Positions 39,751 through 50,233 of a stretch of 64,000 nt of DNA are shown here, piece after piece. The stretch's first letter is position 1; every line of letters begins with the position of its first letter. Below the pieces are notes generated by a model. The model did no database searches. It was given only the letters and a program-made list of their open reading frames with translations, and was not told where the DNA came from. Source of the stretch: Amycolatopsis vancoresmycina (GTDB taxonomy: Bacteria > Actinomycetota > Actinomycetes > Mycobacteriales > Pseudonocardiaceae); the NCBI RefSeq assembly GCF_000716785.1, contig NZ_JNYY01000002.1:310001-374000 (forward strand), in the 5' to 3' direction. Position numbers and translations under genes: made by a program.

Positions 39751-41043
39751 TCAGCGAATCGCACGTCGGCGGGCCAGCACGTACCCGGCCCCGCCGACCA
39801 GGTAGCAGACCGTCGCGGCCACGAGCAGGCCCGGCGAACGGCCGTCGTCCGGCACGACGAGCGCGCCCAGCGAAACCGCCGCCACCTGCGTGATGTTGAA
39901 CAGCGTGTCGTACAGCGCGAACACCCGGCCGCGGGCTTCGTCGGCGACGTCGAGCTGGATCGACGAATCGACGCAGAGCTTCAGCACCTGGCCCGCGCCG
40001 GTGATCACGAACGACGCGAGCAGCGCGAGCGGCAGCACCATCGGCAGGCCGAACGCGGACTGCGCGATCGCCGCCAGCAGCAGCGACCCGAGCACCGCGC
40101 GCAGCCGCCCGAACCGGCGGATGATCCGCGCGGTCAGCAGCCCGGCCAGCAGTAGCCCGGCTCCGGCGAGCACCGCCATCTGCCCGAGCCCGGGCAGGCC
40201 GGCGCGGAAGACGCCGTGGTCGGTGAAGTAGTTGCGCATCAGCAGGACGGTGACCAGCAGCGACACCCCGAACGACGCCCGGTGCGCGAAGAGCGCGATG
40301 AACCCGGCGGTGACGCTGGGCGCGTGCCACGCGTGCCGGGCACCGTCCGCCAGGCCGCGCGCGACGGCCAGCACGGGGTTCGGCGGCTCGTCGACCACCG
40401 TCGGCCCGAGCACGCCGCGAGCGAAGCCGCGCGCGATGAACGCGGAGACGAGGGTGCCGAGCACCGCGAACGCCGTGGTCTCGGCCGATCCGACGTCGTT
40501 GCTGCCGAACAGTGCCCGCAACCCGATCGCGCAACCACCGCCGATGACGGCGACGACCGAGCCCAGCGTCGTGGCGAAGGCGTTCGCGGTCACGACGCTT
40601 TCCTCTTCGACGACGTGCGGGAGCGAGGCCGAGAGCCCGGATCCGATGAAACGCGAGATGCCTTCCGCGGCCAGGGCCAGCGAAAACAGGCCGAAACCGC
40701 CGAACCCGAAGCCGACGGCGGCCGCCGCGCAGAGGATCGCGAGTCCGCGCAGGAGGTTCGCGAAGACGAGGACGCGGCGGCGGTCCCAGCGGTCCAGCAG
40801 CGCACCGGCGAACGGCCCGACGACCGAGTACGGCAGGAGGAGGGCGGCGAACCCGCCCGCGATGGCCAGCGGGTCGGCCGCGCGTTCGGGGTTGAACAGG
40901 ACAGCTCCGGCGAGCCCGGCGCGGAAGACGCCGTCGCCCCAGCTGGCGGCGAAGCGCGTGAAGAGGAGACGGCGGAAGTCCGGGTCTTTGAGCAGCTCCC
41001 GGGGGCCTCTTCGCGCTGTCGTCGACTCGGAGCTGATCGTCAC
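39751..41043 (-). CDS. MFS transporter
   Basis: The protein has 430 residues with 11-12 hydrophobic segments. The cytosolic loop between helices 2 and 3 shows GALLDRWDRRRVLV, the MFS signature (G-x-x-x-D-R-x-x-R-R). It belongs to the exporter type found as Rv0037c in M. tuberculosis, which also lies divergent from a YqgE gene (Rv0038). Substrate unknown. The GTG start lies at the edge of the repeat-rich 306-nt gap before yqgE. The 91-nt gap on its 3' side carries the possible promoter of the T7SS island. Confidence 0.82.
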   Translation of the reverse strand: MTISSESTTARRGPRELLKDPDFRRLLFTRFAASWGDGVFRAGLAGAVLFNPERAADPLAIAGGFAALLLPYSVVGPFAGALLDRWDRRRVLVFANLLRGLAILCAAAAVGFGFGGFGLFSLALAAEGISRFIGSGLSASLPHVVEEESVVTANAFATTLGSVVAVIGGGCAIGLRALFGSNDVGSAETTAFAVLGTLVSAFIARGFARGVLGPTVVDEPPNPVLAVARGLADGARHAWHAPSVTAGFIALFAHRASFGVSLLVTVLLMRNYFTDHGVFRAGLPGLGQMAVLAGAGLLLAGLLTARIIRRFGRLRAVLGSLLLAAIAQSAFGLPMVLPLALLASFVITGAGQVLKLCVDSSIQLDVADEARGRVFALYDTLFNITQVAAVSLGALVVPDDGRSPGLLVAATVCYLVGGAGYVLARRRAIR

Positions 41044-41349
41044 GAAGCCAGAGTAAGGGGTGGCCGACGCACTCCGGGGGTTCCAGGGGGCTTGCCCCCT
41101 GGTCGAACGCCCTCAGTGCGAGTGCGCGAAGGTGGCGAAGCCACCTAGTAGGAGGTGGCCGACGCACTGAGGTCGCCTCTCGGCGGCTATGCGCAGTGTG
41201 GCTCCAGCCGGACGGTATTCCACAAAGGCGGTTCTTCAGTGAGCCCGGGGGACACGGAGTGCGCCGGCCACATGTTTCAAACGGGGCTCGTGGGGCGATT
41301 GTTCCCGAGCCGAAGTAATTCGCCGGGCCAGAGGTGAGATCATGGGTCC
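41044..41349. repeat. Repeat-rich intergenic region
   Basis: No gene is seen. A 15-bp direct repeat GGTGGCCGACGCACT occurs at 41059-41073 and 41154-41168. Between the copies are a hairpin with an 8-bp stem (CCAGGGGG, 41083-41102), a hairpin GGTGGC-GAA-GCCACC (41131-41145), and CTCAGTGCG (41112), which is complementary to CGCACTGAG (41163). The layout suggests a small decayed or non-autonomous repeat element, or a folded RNA. The yqgE promoter should lie between 41170 and 41349. Confidence 0.5.
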
Positions 41350-41922
41350 GTGCCAGCGGACGCCGAGGTTGAGCCGGGAACGCTCCTGGTCGCCGCCCCC
41401 ACCATGGTCGACCCCAACTTCCGCCGGACCGTGGTGTTCGTCATCGATCACCGCGAAGAGGGCACGCTCGGCGTGGTCCTGAACCGGCCGAGCGACGTCG
41501 CCGTGCACGACGTGCTGCCCAACTGGGGCGGGCACGTCGCCGAGCCGCAGGCCGTGTTCGTCGGCGGCCCGGTCGAAAAGAAGACGGCGTTGTGCCTGGC
41601 CGCGCTGCGCACCGGCGAGACGGCGGCGAGCGTGCCGGGCGTGATCGCGGTCCGCGGGCCGGTCGCGCTGGTCGACCTGGACACCGATCCCGAAGCGCTG
41701 GTGCCGAAGGTCCGCGGCGTGCGGGTCTTCGCCGGCTACGCGGGCTGGGACTCCGGGCAGCTGGCCGGCGAGATCGAGCGCGACGACTGGGTCATCGTGC
41801 CCGCGCTGCCGAGCGACATCCTGGCCTCGCCGGACGGCGACCTGTGGAGCCAGGTACTACGCCGCCAGGGCATCCCGCTCGCGCTGCTGGCCACCCATCC
41901 GGGCGACCTCCAGCGGAATTAG
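41350..41922 (+). CDS. YqgE/AlgH family protein
   Basis: The protein has 190 residues. It matches the UPF0301/YqgE family throughout: LLVAAPTMVDPNFRRTVVFVIDH (about 12-34), GTLGVVLNRPS (38-48), VFVGGPVE (73-80) and FAGYAGWDSGQLAGEI (127-142). The function is unknown; the family has been linked to alginate regulation in Pseudomonas only by name. GTG at 41350 is the start in frame with the conserved beginning. It corresponds to Rv0038. Its stop overlaps the end of the convergent SdpI-like gene by 4 nt. Confidence 0.9.
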   Translation: MPADAEVEPGTLLVAAPTMVDPNFRRTVVFVIDHREEGTLGVVLNRPSDVAVHDVLPNWGGHVAEPQAVFVGGPVEKKTALCLAALRTGETAASVPGVIAVRGPVALVDLDTDPEALVPKVRGVRVFAGYAGWDSGQLAGEIERDDWVIVPALPSDILASPDGDLWSQVLRRQGIPLALLATHPGDLQRN

Positions 41923-42338
41923 GCCTCTTCCTTCTTGAAGACGCCGCAGCCGCCGGCGCCGCACGCGCAGCCGCTGCACCCGGCCGGCGCCGCCGGAGCC
42001 GGGGCGGGCACGGTCAGCGCGGCCCGGTTGCCGAGCACGCCGCCGCCCATCACCAGCACGAGCATCGCGAGCACGCCCGCGAGCGCGGCCGAAACCAGCA
42101 GCCCGGTCGTCGGCATGGCCAGCCCGGCCAGCCCGGCGAGCACGGCGATCGCGCCCCCGGCCATGGTCGGCAGGCCCGCAACGCGGTTTGCCAGCTTGAA
42201 CGCTTCTTCGCTGCGCAACGCCGCTTCCGTGCGCACCCCGGTGCCGCCTTCGCGCGTCAAGCGCTCGCGGAACCCGAGGAACCCACCAAAACCGACGAGC
42301 AGACCCAGCACGACCGGAACCAGCGCGATAGCGAACAC
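41919..42338 (-). CDS. SdpI-like membrane protein with Cys-rich tail
   Basis: The protein has 139 residues. It has one membrane helix at the N-terminus (about 2-20) and two more (about 57-80 and 82-105). Between helices 1 and 2, GVRTEAALRSEEAFKLANRVAG resembles the conserved loop of SdpI-family proteins. The C-terminus holds four Cys in a short Gly/Ala-rich stretch (CSGCACGAGGCG) followed by a basic-acidic end. This tail might bind a metal or be palmitoylated, which is speculation. It matches the position of Rv0039c next to the YqgE gene. Confidence 0.65.
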   Translation of the reverse strand: MFAIALVPVVLGLLVGFGGFLGFRERLTREGGTGVRTEAALRSEEAFKLANRVAGLPTMAGGAIAVLAGLAGLAMPTTGLLVSAALAGVLAMLVLVMGGGVLGNRAALTVPAPAPAAPAGCSGCACGAGGCGVFKKEEA

Positions 42339-42392
42339 GGGGTCAAGGATAAGCGTGACGTCCCGGCAACCTGCCGGATACCCTGATCGACT

Positions 42393-43565
42393 GTGCTACA
42401 GGCCATGTCACCGCGTGTACTGCCCACCGTCCTGACCGCTGCCCTGATCGGGGGAATCCTCGCTGCCGCGCCGGCGAGCGCCACCGAGAGTCACCAACGG
42501 CCGATCCGGCTGCTCGGCGAAAAGATCGTCCCCCTCAACCTGCAGTTCCAGGACACCACGGTCGGTGGCCTGTCCAGCATCGACTACGACCCGCGGACCG
42601 GCGGCTACGCGCTGATCTGCGACGACCGGTCGGCGATCAACCCGGCCCGCTTCTACACCGCGCAGTTCCCGGTCACCGCCCACGGCGTCGGCGACGTCAC
42701 CTTCACCGGCACGAAGCCGTTCCTGCGCCCGGACGGCACGCCGTACCCGCCGCTCGCGAAGAACGACCCGTCGCAGCCGCAGAACGAGCAGACGATCGAC
42801 CCCGAAGAGCTGCGCGTCGACCCGTGGACCGGCAGCTACTACTGGTCGCAGGAGGGCGAGCGGACCGCGACGACGTTGATCGACCCGTCGGTCCGCGAGG
42901 CCCGCCGCGACGGAAAATACGTCCGCGACCTGCCGATCCCCGCCAACGAGAAGATGACGCCGACGGCCGGTCCGCGGCAGAACCTCGTTCTCGAGGGCAT
43001 CACGTTCACCGGCTTCGGCTCGCTGCTGGCCAGCGAGGTCGAAGGGCCGCTCTTGCAAGACGGTCCGATGCCGACGACGACGTCAGGCGCGCTGTCGCGG
43101 ATCACCCTCCAGTCGCGGTTCGGCCCGGTCCTGGCGCAGTTCGCCTACCCGCAGGAGCCGATTTTCGCGTCACCGGTGCCCGACGGTGCGTTCGCCACCA
43201 CCGGTGTCTCCTCCATGCTGGCCGTCGATCAGGCCGACCCGACGAAGTTCCTCATGATGGAGCGCGCGTTCGTCACCGGCGTCGGCAACAAGGTCCGCGT
43301 CTACGAGATCGACACGAAGGGCGCGACGAACGTCCTGAACGTGCCGTCGCTGGCCGATGCCAAGCACGTCAAGCCGGTGAAGAAGCGGTTCCTCTTCGAC
43401 GCGGCCGACCTCGGGCTGTCCACTGTGGACAATTTGGAGGGCATGACGTGGGGCCCGAAGCTGCCGCACGGCGAGCGCAGCTTGATCTTGGTCAGCGACA
43501 ACAACTTCTCGCCGACCCAGGTTACGCAGTTCGTCGCACTGGCGGTCCCCTCCGAACGGCTTTGA
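42393..43565 (+). CDS. Secreted esterase-like phytase-fold protein
   Basis: The protein has 390 residues. A Sec signal peptide (MSPRVLPTVLTAALIGGILAAAPASA) is removed to give a beta-propeller-like domain of the 'esterase-like activity of phytase' family (GGLSSIDYDPRTGGYALICDDRS; later LEGITFTGFGSLLASEVEGP and NLEGMTWGPKLPHGERSLILVSDNNF). The role would be hydrolysis of a phosphate or ester outside the cell, but the substrate is unknown. The GTG at 42393 or the ATG at 42405 may be the start; neither has a ribosome site, so translation may be leaderless. The gene ends 21 nt before the leuS leader peptide. Confidence 0.82.
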   Translation: MLQAMSPRVLPTVLTAALIGGILAAAPASATESHQRPIRLLGEKIVPLNLQFQDTTVGGLSSIDYDPRTGGYALICDDRSAINPARFYTAQFPVTAHGVGDVTFTGTKPFLRPDGTPYPPLAKNDPSQPQNEQTIDPEELRVDPWTGSYYWSQEGERTATTLIDPSVREARRDGKYVRDLPIPANEKMTPTAGPRQNLVLEGITFTGFGSLLASEVEGPLLQDGPMPTTTSGALSRITLQSRFGPVLAQFAYPQEPIFASPVPDGAFATTGVSSMLAVDQADPTKFLMMERAFVTGVGNKVRVYEIDTKGATNVLNVPSLADAKHVKPVKKRFLFDAADLGLSTVDNLEGMTWGPKLPHGERSLILVSDNNFSPTQVTQFVALAVPSERL

Positions 43566-43574
43566 CCAGCAAGT

Positions 43575-43580
43575 TACGAT
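43575..43580 (+). promoter_or_regulatory. -10 element of the leuS leader transcript
   Basis: TACGAT fits the actinobacterial -10 consensus TANNNT and ends 6 nt before the leader-peptide ATG, so transcription would start at or next to that ATG. This suggests a leaderless leader-peptide mRNA. No good -35 is seen. Confidence 0.5.
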
Positions 43581-43586
43581 GTGCAC

Positions 43587-43625
43587 ATGAACACGGCTCG
43601 GCTGCTCCTTAGCCTGCCGCGCTGA
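43587..43625 (+). CDS. Leu-rich leader peptide of leuS
   Basis: A 12-codon reading frame, MNTARLLLSLPR, has four Leu codons (CTG CTC CTT and, after Ser, CTG). It lies 94 nt before leuS and is followed at once by GC-rich complementary segments and a terminator hairpin. This is the layout of ribosome-mediated attenuation known for leuA, ilvB and trp genes in actinobacteria: slow decoding of Leu codons when charged tRNA-Leu is scarce would favour read-through into leuS. Confidence 0.7.
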   Translation: MNTARLLLSLPR

Positions 43626-43650
43626 CCGGGCCCGGCCCGGCCGGCGCGGC

Positions 43651-43692
43651 GACCCCTCATGCCCTGGTGGCTGAGGGGTCGAGTTGTTTCTG
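43651..43692 (+). terminator. Attenuator terminator upstream of leuS
   Basis: A perfect 9-bp stem (GACCCCTCA, 43651-43659, with TGAGGGGTC, 43672-43680) has a 12-nt loop and is followed by GAGTTGTTTCTGG. It lies between the Leu-rich leader peptide and the leuS start. The segment 43626-43650 is strongly GC-rich and self-complementary and could provide the alternative pairing. Confidence 0.72.
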
Positions 43693-43719
43693 GAGTAGCT
43701 CGCGACGAAGGAAGACGGC

Positions 43720-46560
<2,841 letters not shown>

Positions 46561-46603
46561 CGCGCTGTCGGAAAGCCGCCGGTGGTCGCCGGTCGTTCCC
46601 GAT

Positions 46604-46619
46604 TTGATTGAGCAGTCAA
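46604..46619. promoter_or_regulatory. Putative TetR-family operator upstream of the SDR gene
   Basis: TTGATTG-AG-CAGTCAA is an inverted repeat with one mismatch in the 7-bp half sites. It lies 32 nt before the SDR start codon, near where a promoter would be. The convergent gene downstream encodes a TetR regulator, which is the best candidate to bind it. Confidence 0.5.
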
Positions 46620-46650
46620 CGAATTTCGCTCGATCGAAGGAGAACCGGGG

Positions 46651-47388
46651 ATGACCCTCGACGGCAAGGTGGCGCTGGTGACGGGCGGCAGCCGGGGCAT
46701 CGGCGCGGCCACGGCACGGCGGCTCGCCGAGGACGGCGCGGACGTCGCGCTGACGTACCAGCACAACGGCGCGCAGGCGGCCGAGGTGGTCGAGCAGATC
46801 AAGCACCTCGGCCGTCGCGCGCTGGCGATCCAGGCGGATTCGGCGGACGCGGCCGCGGTGTCGGCCGCCGTTTCGGCTGTGGTGGCGGAATTCGGCCGGC
46901 TCGACGTCCTGGTCAACAACGCGGGCGTCGGGTTCGTCGGCGCGTTCGCCGAGACCGCGCTGGAAGACGTCGACCGGGTGCTGGCGGTGAACGTCCGCGG
47001 CGTGTTCGCGACGACGCAGGCCGCGGCCGGCGTCCTGAGCGACGGCGGCCGCGTGATCACGATCGGCAGCTGCGTCACGGACCGCGTGCCCGGCCCGGGC
47101 ATGGCGCTGTACGCGACGAGCAAGGCGGCGATGGTCGGCCTGACCAAGGCGCTGGCGCGCGAGCTGGGCGGGCGCGGCATCACGGTCAACCTGGTCCACC
47201 CGGGCCCGACGGACACGGACATGAACCCGGCCGACGGGCCGTACGCGGCCGACCAGCGTGCGCTGACGGCGTTCGACCGCTACGGGACGCCGTCCGAAGT
47301 GGCCGCGGCGGTGTCCTACCTGGCTTCACCCGGCGCCGAGTACGTGACGGCGGCGGTGCTGTCGGTGGACGGCGGCCACGCGGCCTAA
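46651..47388 (+). CDS. SDR family oxidoreductase (FabG-like)
   Basis: The protein has 245 residues. It is a classical short-chain dehydrogenase/reductase: TGGSRGIG cofactor loop (11-18), NNAG (89-92), catalytic Ser140, Tyr154 and Lys158 (ALYATSKAA), and the C-terminal GHAA end with VLSVDGG. The basic residues after the first strand are few, so NADPH or NADH use is not certain. The substrate is unknown. The ATG follows AAGGAGAA. The TetR gene converges from the other side with a 4-nt overlap, and a likely operator lies upstream. Confidence 0.9.
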   Translation: MTLDGKVALVTGGSRGIGAATARRLAEDGADVALTYQHNGAQAAEVVEQIKHLGRRALAIQADSADAAAVSAAVSAVVAEFGRLDVLVNNAGVGFVGAFAETALEDVDRVLAVNVRGVFATTQAAAGVLSDGGRVITIGSCVTDRVPGPGMALYATSKAAMVGLTKALARELGGRGITVNLVHPGPTDTDMNPADGPYAADQRALTAFDRYGTPSEVAAAVSYLASPGAEYVTAAVLSVDGGHAA

Positions 47389-48122
47389 CCGGAGTAGAGC
47401 CCGATCTCCCGGGCGAGGTCGATGAGCATGGACTCGAACAGGACGTCCGGCTTCGACATCGGGATCGGGTAGTTGCCGAAGACCTCGAGCGTGACGTGCC
47501 CGTAGAGCCGGGCCCAGAACTGGATCATCAGGTACGTCACGCCGAGGTCGATCTTCTCGACCGGAACGCCCTGGTCGGACTCGGCGAGCACGGCGACCAG
47601 CGACTCCTGGAAGGTCTGCAGGTCGTCGCGCAGCTCGTCCGGAACGCCACTGGCCGACGGCAGCACGATGTCGTGCCGCGCGAGCACCCGCCCGGCGGCG
47701 GCCAGGAAGATCCGCCCGAACGGCTCGTCGACCCGGCTCAGCGCACTCCCGGCCGTCGACCCGACCCCACCGGTCGGCGACGCGAAAACGAGCGTGAATT
47801 CCTTCGTGTGGGTGAGCGCCCACCGCCGGAAGCCCTTGCAGATGGCGAACAGCTGCAGCACACCGTCGTCCGGCAGCTCGGCGATCTCCTCGGCGAGCTC
47901 GTCCGCCAGGTCGGCGCAGACGTCCAGCCGCAGGTTCTCGACGAGGTCGTCCCGCGACTCGTAGTACCGGTACAGCGCGGGCGCGGTGATCCCCAGCTCC
48001 CGCGCGATGGCCCGCAGCGTGACCGCCTCCGGCCCCTGCTCGACGAGCAGTTTCCGGGCGGTCCGCCGGATGTCCTGTTCGGTAGCCGCACGCGCGCGAC
48101 CCCTCCGCGTGGGGTGGCTCAT
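47385..48122 (-). CDS. TetR family transcriptional regulator (WHG domain)
   Basis: The protein has 245 residues. The N-terminal helix-turn-helix is typical (IRRTARKLLVEQGPEAVTLRAIARELGITAPALYRYYESRDDLVENL, about 18-63). The C-terminal ligand domain is of the TetR_C WHG type with an extended region (about 80-235). It probably represses the adjoining SDR gene through the inverted repeat at 46604-46619. The two genes overlap tail to tail. Its own promoter would lie in the 145-nt gap to the second T7SS cassette. The ligand is unknown. Confidence 0.85.
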   Translation of the reverse strand: MSHPTRRGRARAATEQDIRRTARKLLVEQGPEAVTLRAIARELGITAPALYRYYESRDDLVENLRLDVCADLADELAEEIAELPDDGVLQLFAICKGFRRWALTHTKEFTLVFASPTGGVGSTAGSALSRVDEPFGRIFLAAAGRVLARHDIVLPSASGVPDELRDDLQTFQESLVAVLAESDQGVPVEKIDLGVTYLMIQFWARLYGHVTLEVFGNYPIPMSKPDVLFESMLIDLAREIGLYSG

Positions 48123-48267
48123 CCGAACAGTCTAGGTGGTCGGTACGACGGATCCTGCCGCAACGCGAACTCCCTGACGTGGGAAAACCGGAACTCCGCC
48201 GAACCTGTCGGACCGGTGTGCCACACTCGGTCGCCGTACGGCTACTGACGTGAACGGGGAGGTTCGC

Positions 48268-48774
48268 GTGTCGAACCCTGAGCAGCTGATCGCGGACTTC
48301 GAAGCCCGGATGGCGGAGTCCCAGCGGAAAGCTGATCGGATGGTCAGCGAGATCGAAGCGGTCTCGGTTTCCGAGCGCAGCAAGGACGGCCAGATCGGCG
48401 TGCGGGTCGATCACGCCGGCAACCTCGTCGGCCTGGAGATCGGCCCGAGCGTGCGTGACAAACCGGACCTCGCCGGGGAGATCCTCCGCACCGTCAAGTC
48501 CGCCCAGAGCAAGCTCGCCGGGGCGGTGCGGGCCGGGGTCACCGACCCGGTCGGGCCCGAGGTGATGAACCAGCTGGTCAGCCGGCTGGAGCAGGCGTTC
48601 CCGCCGCCCGAGCCCGAAGGGTTCGCCCCGCCGCCGCGCGACGACGGTGACCGGTTCGTGCCGGAAGAGGAACGGCAGCTGCCCGCGGTGCCGAAACCGC
48701 CGCGGGCACCGCGCCCGTCGTCCGACGACGGCCACGACGACGACTACTTCGGCGACGGGGACTACCTGCGCTGA
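48268..48774 (+). CDS. YbaB/EbfC family protein, T7SS-associated (second cassette)
   Basis: The protein has 168 residues. The YbaB-like fold covers about 1-115 (LIADFEARMAESQRKADRMVSEIEAVSV, then SKDGQIGVRVDHAGNLVGLEIG), followed by an acidic Pro-rich tail ending in DDDYFGDGDYLR. The GTG at 48268 was chosen for GGGGAGG 6 nt upstream; a GTG at 48250 is also in frame. It heads a four-gene plus-strand cassette and resembles the first gene of the minus-strand island 9 kb away, although the two sequences are clearly divergent. Confidence 0.75.
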   Translation: MSNPEQLIADFEARMAESQRKADRMVSEIEAVSVSERSKDGQIGVRVDHAGNLVGLEIGPSVRDKPDLAGEILRTVKSAQSKLAGAVRAGVTDPVGPEVMNQLVSRLEQAFPPPEPEGFAPPPRDDGDRFVPEEERQLPAVPKPPRAPRPSSDDGHDDDYFGDGDYLR

Positions 48775-48796
48775 AGCGCGGGCGAGGGAGGGAACC

Positions 48797-49111
48797 ATGG
48801 CCGCACCCAGTGGCCCGGGCTTCGCGGTCGACCCGCAGGAGCTGCAGAAGCACCGCGAGCACATCGAAGCCATCACCGACCGGATCGACAAGTGCAAGGA
48901 AGCCGCCCGCGCGACCGAGCACCCCGAAGCGTTCGGCCTGCTCGGCATCCCGCTCGCGGCGATCTGCGCGATCGCCCAGCAGGTGGCGGAGATCGCCATC
49001 GAATCGGCGTCGACGTCGTCGTACGACCACTCGACCCGGATCCAGCTCTGGCAACAGCTGAAGGAAGCCGACGAGGCGGAATTCGAGGACCTGTTCAAGG
49101 TGGAGGACTGA
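48797..49111 (+). CDS. EspC-like type VII secretion target
   Basis: The protein has 104 residues. It is helical: FAVDPQELQKHREHIEAITDRIDKCKEAARAT, then a hydrophobic middle (FGLLGIPLAAICAIAQQVAEIAIESA) and a last helix. FAVDPQEL at the start is the common beginning of EspC-family (ESX-1 associated) proteins in actinobacteria. The ATG follows GGGAGG. Only 3 nt separate it from the next gene. It is expected to be secreted or to form a complex with the following protein. Confidence 0.7.
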   Translation: MAAPSGPGFAVDPQELQKHREHIEAITDRIDKCKEAARATEHPEAFGLLGIPLAAICAIAQQVAEIAIESASTSSYDHSTRIQLWQQLKEADEAEFEDLFKVED

Positions 49112-49114
49112 GGC

Positions 49115-50233
49115 GTGGCCGACAACCCGTTGCTCAAGACGGATGCGGCGGACGACCGCAGCACGCTCGAAGGCGCCGGCCTCCTCCAGGACTTCTGGGA
49201 CGCGGGTGCCGCCGTCGCCGACGGCAACTGGACCGAGGGCCTGGTGAACGCCGGGTTCGGTGCGACCGGTATCGCGGGCCTCGTCGCGGATCCGATCGGC
49301 ACCCTCGCCTCGGCGGCCGTCGGCTGGGCGATGGAGTTCTTCCCGTGGCTGCGGGAGCCGCTCGACTGGCTGACCGGTGACCAGGTCGCCCTGGAGAACA
49401 TGGTCGGGACCTGGGAGAACGTCGGCAAGGAACTGGAGAAGATCAGCACCGACCTCCAGGACACCGTCAAGAAGGACAGCGCCGCTTGGGAAGGCGCCTC
49501 AGCGGACGCCTACCGCGCGTTCGCCGAAGACCGCGCGGCGACCTACGCGGGTGTCGCGACCGGCGCCAACGCGATTTCGAAACTGGTCGAGATCTGCAAG
49601 ACGATCTTGAGTGTCGTGCGCTCGATCGTCCGCGACCTGATCTCCGAGTGCGTCGGCAAGCTGATCAGCATCGCCTGCCGCTACCCCGGACCCGCGTTGC
49701 CCGCCGGCATGGCCACCGAAGGCACCGCGGAGGCGGTGAAGACCGGCAGCAGGTGCATGCAGTGGATCCAGAAGCTGGTGCGGGCGTTCCGGCGGGCACA
49801 GGCTCTTTTCCACCGCATCGGCGAAGTCTTCAACCGGGTGCGGGATGTCCTGCGGAGGGGCGCCGAAAGGCTGCCCGGTCCGCTGCGCCGTGTCGGCGGC
49901 GTGCTCGAGGCGAAGGATGCGAAGTCCTTCGCCGACAAGGTGCGTGACGCCCGGCCGGATCGGCGGACGTGGGGCCAGGTCGTTTCCTCGGAGCACTCCA
50001 TCGGCGAGAACCTCCGGGACGCCGGCCGGGAGTTCGCGAACGACGCCCGGCGTGAGCTCAGCGAGAAGTTCGGTGCTGAGCTGAAGCACGCGACCTTGAA
50101 GGAGGCGGGCAAAGAGGTTCTGAAGCACTTGGCCGAAGCAGCGGACGGCGACGATGACGAGCCGCCGGAGACGGACGCGGCGCCCCTCTTCGACAACAGA
50201 GGGGCGCAGCGAATCTCGGGGTCGCTCGAGTGA
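49115..50233 (+). CDS. T7SS-associated protein with WXG100-like helical domain
   Basis: The protein has 372 residues. The first 90 include hydrophobic segments (GLVNAGFGATGIAGLVADPIGTLASAA region). A WXG100-like hairpin follows (about 90-165; LENMVGTWENVGKELEKISTDLQDTVKKD, then AWEGASADAYRAFAED, with the W-x-G turn at AWEGAS). Membrane-like and basic helices come next, and an acidic end. No toxin domain is recognised at the C-terminus (about 290-372). GTG start, 3 nt after the EspC-like gene; its stop overlaps the next start (GTGA). It could be a small pore-forming or structural ESX substrate. The exact role is unknown. Confidence 0.65.
   Translation: MADNPLLKTDAADDRSTLEGAGLLQDFWDAGAAVADGNWTEGLVNAGFGATGIAGLVADPIGTLASAAVGWAMEFFPWLREPLDWLTGDQVALENMVGTWENVGKELEKISTDLQDTVKKDSAAWEGASADAYRAFAEDRAATYAGVATGANAISKLVEICKTILSVVRSIVRDLISECVGKLISIACRYPGPALPAGMATEGTAEAVKTGSRCMQWIQKLVRAFRRAQALFHRIGEVFNRVRDVLRRGAERLPGPLRRVGGVLEAKDAKSFADKVRDARPDRRTWGQVVSSEHSIGENLRDAGREFANDARRELSEKFGAELKHATLKEAGKEVLKHLAEAADGDDDEPPETDAAPLFDNRGAQRISGSLE

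Noticed and set aside
43425..43433. DnaA box (TTGTCCACA on the minus strand) inside the phytase-like gene
   Set aside because: A single copy in coding sequence, far from the origin, with no cluster; likely chance.
43566..43719. T-box riboswitch before leuS
   Set aside because: No T-box sequence or specifier stem was found; the Leu-rich leader peptide and terminator explain the region better.
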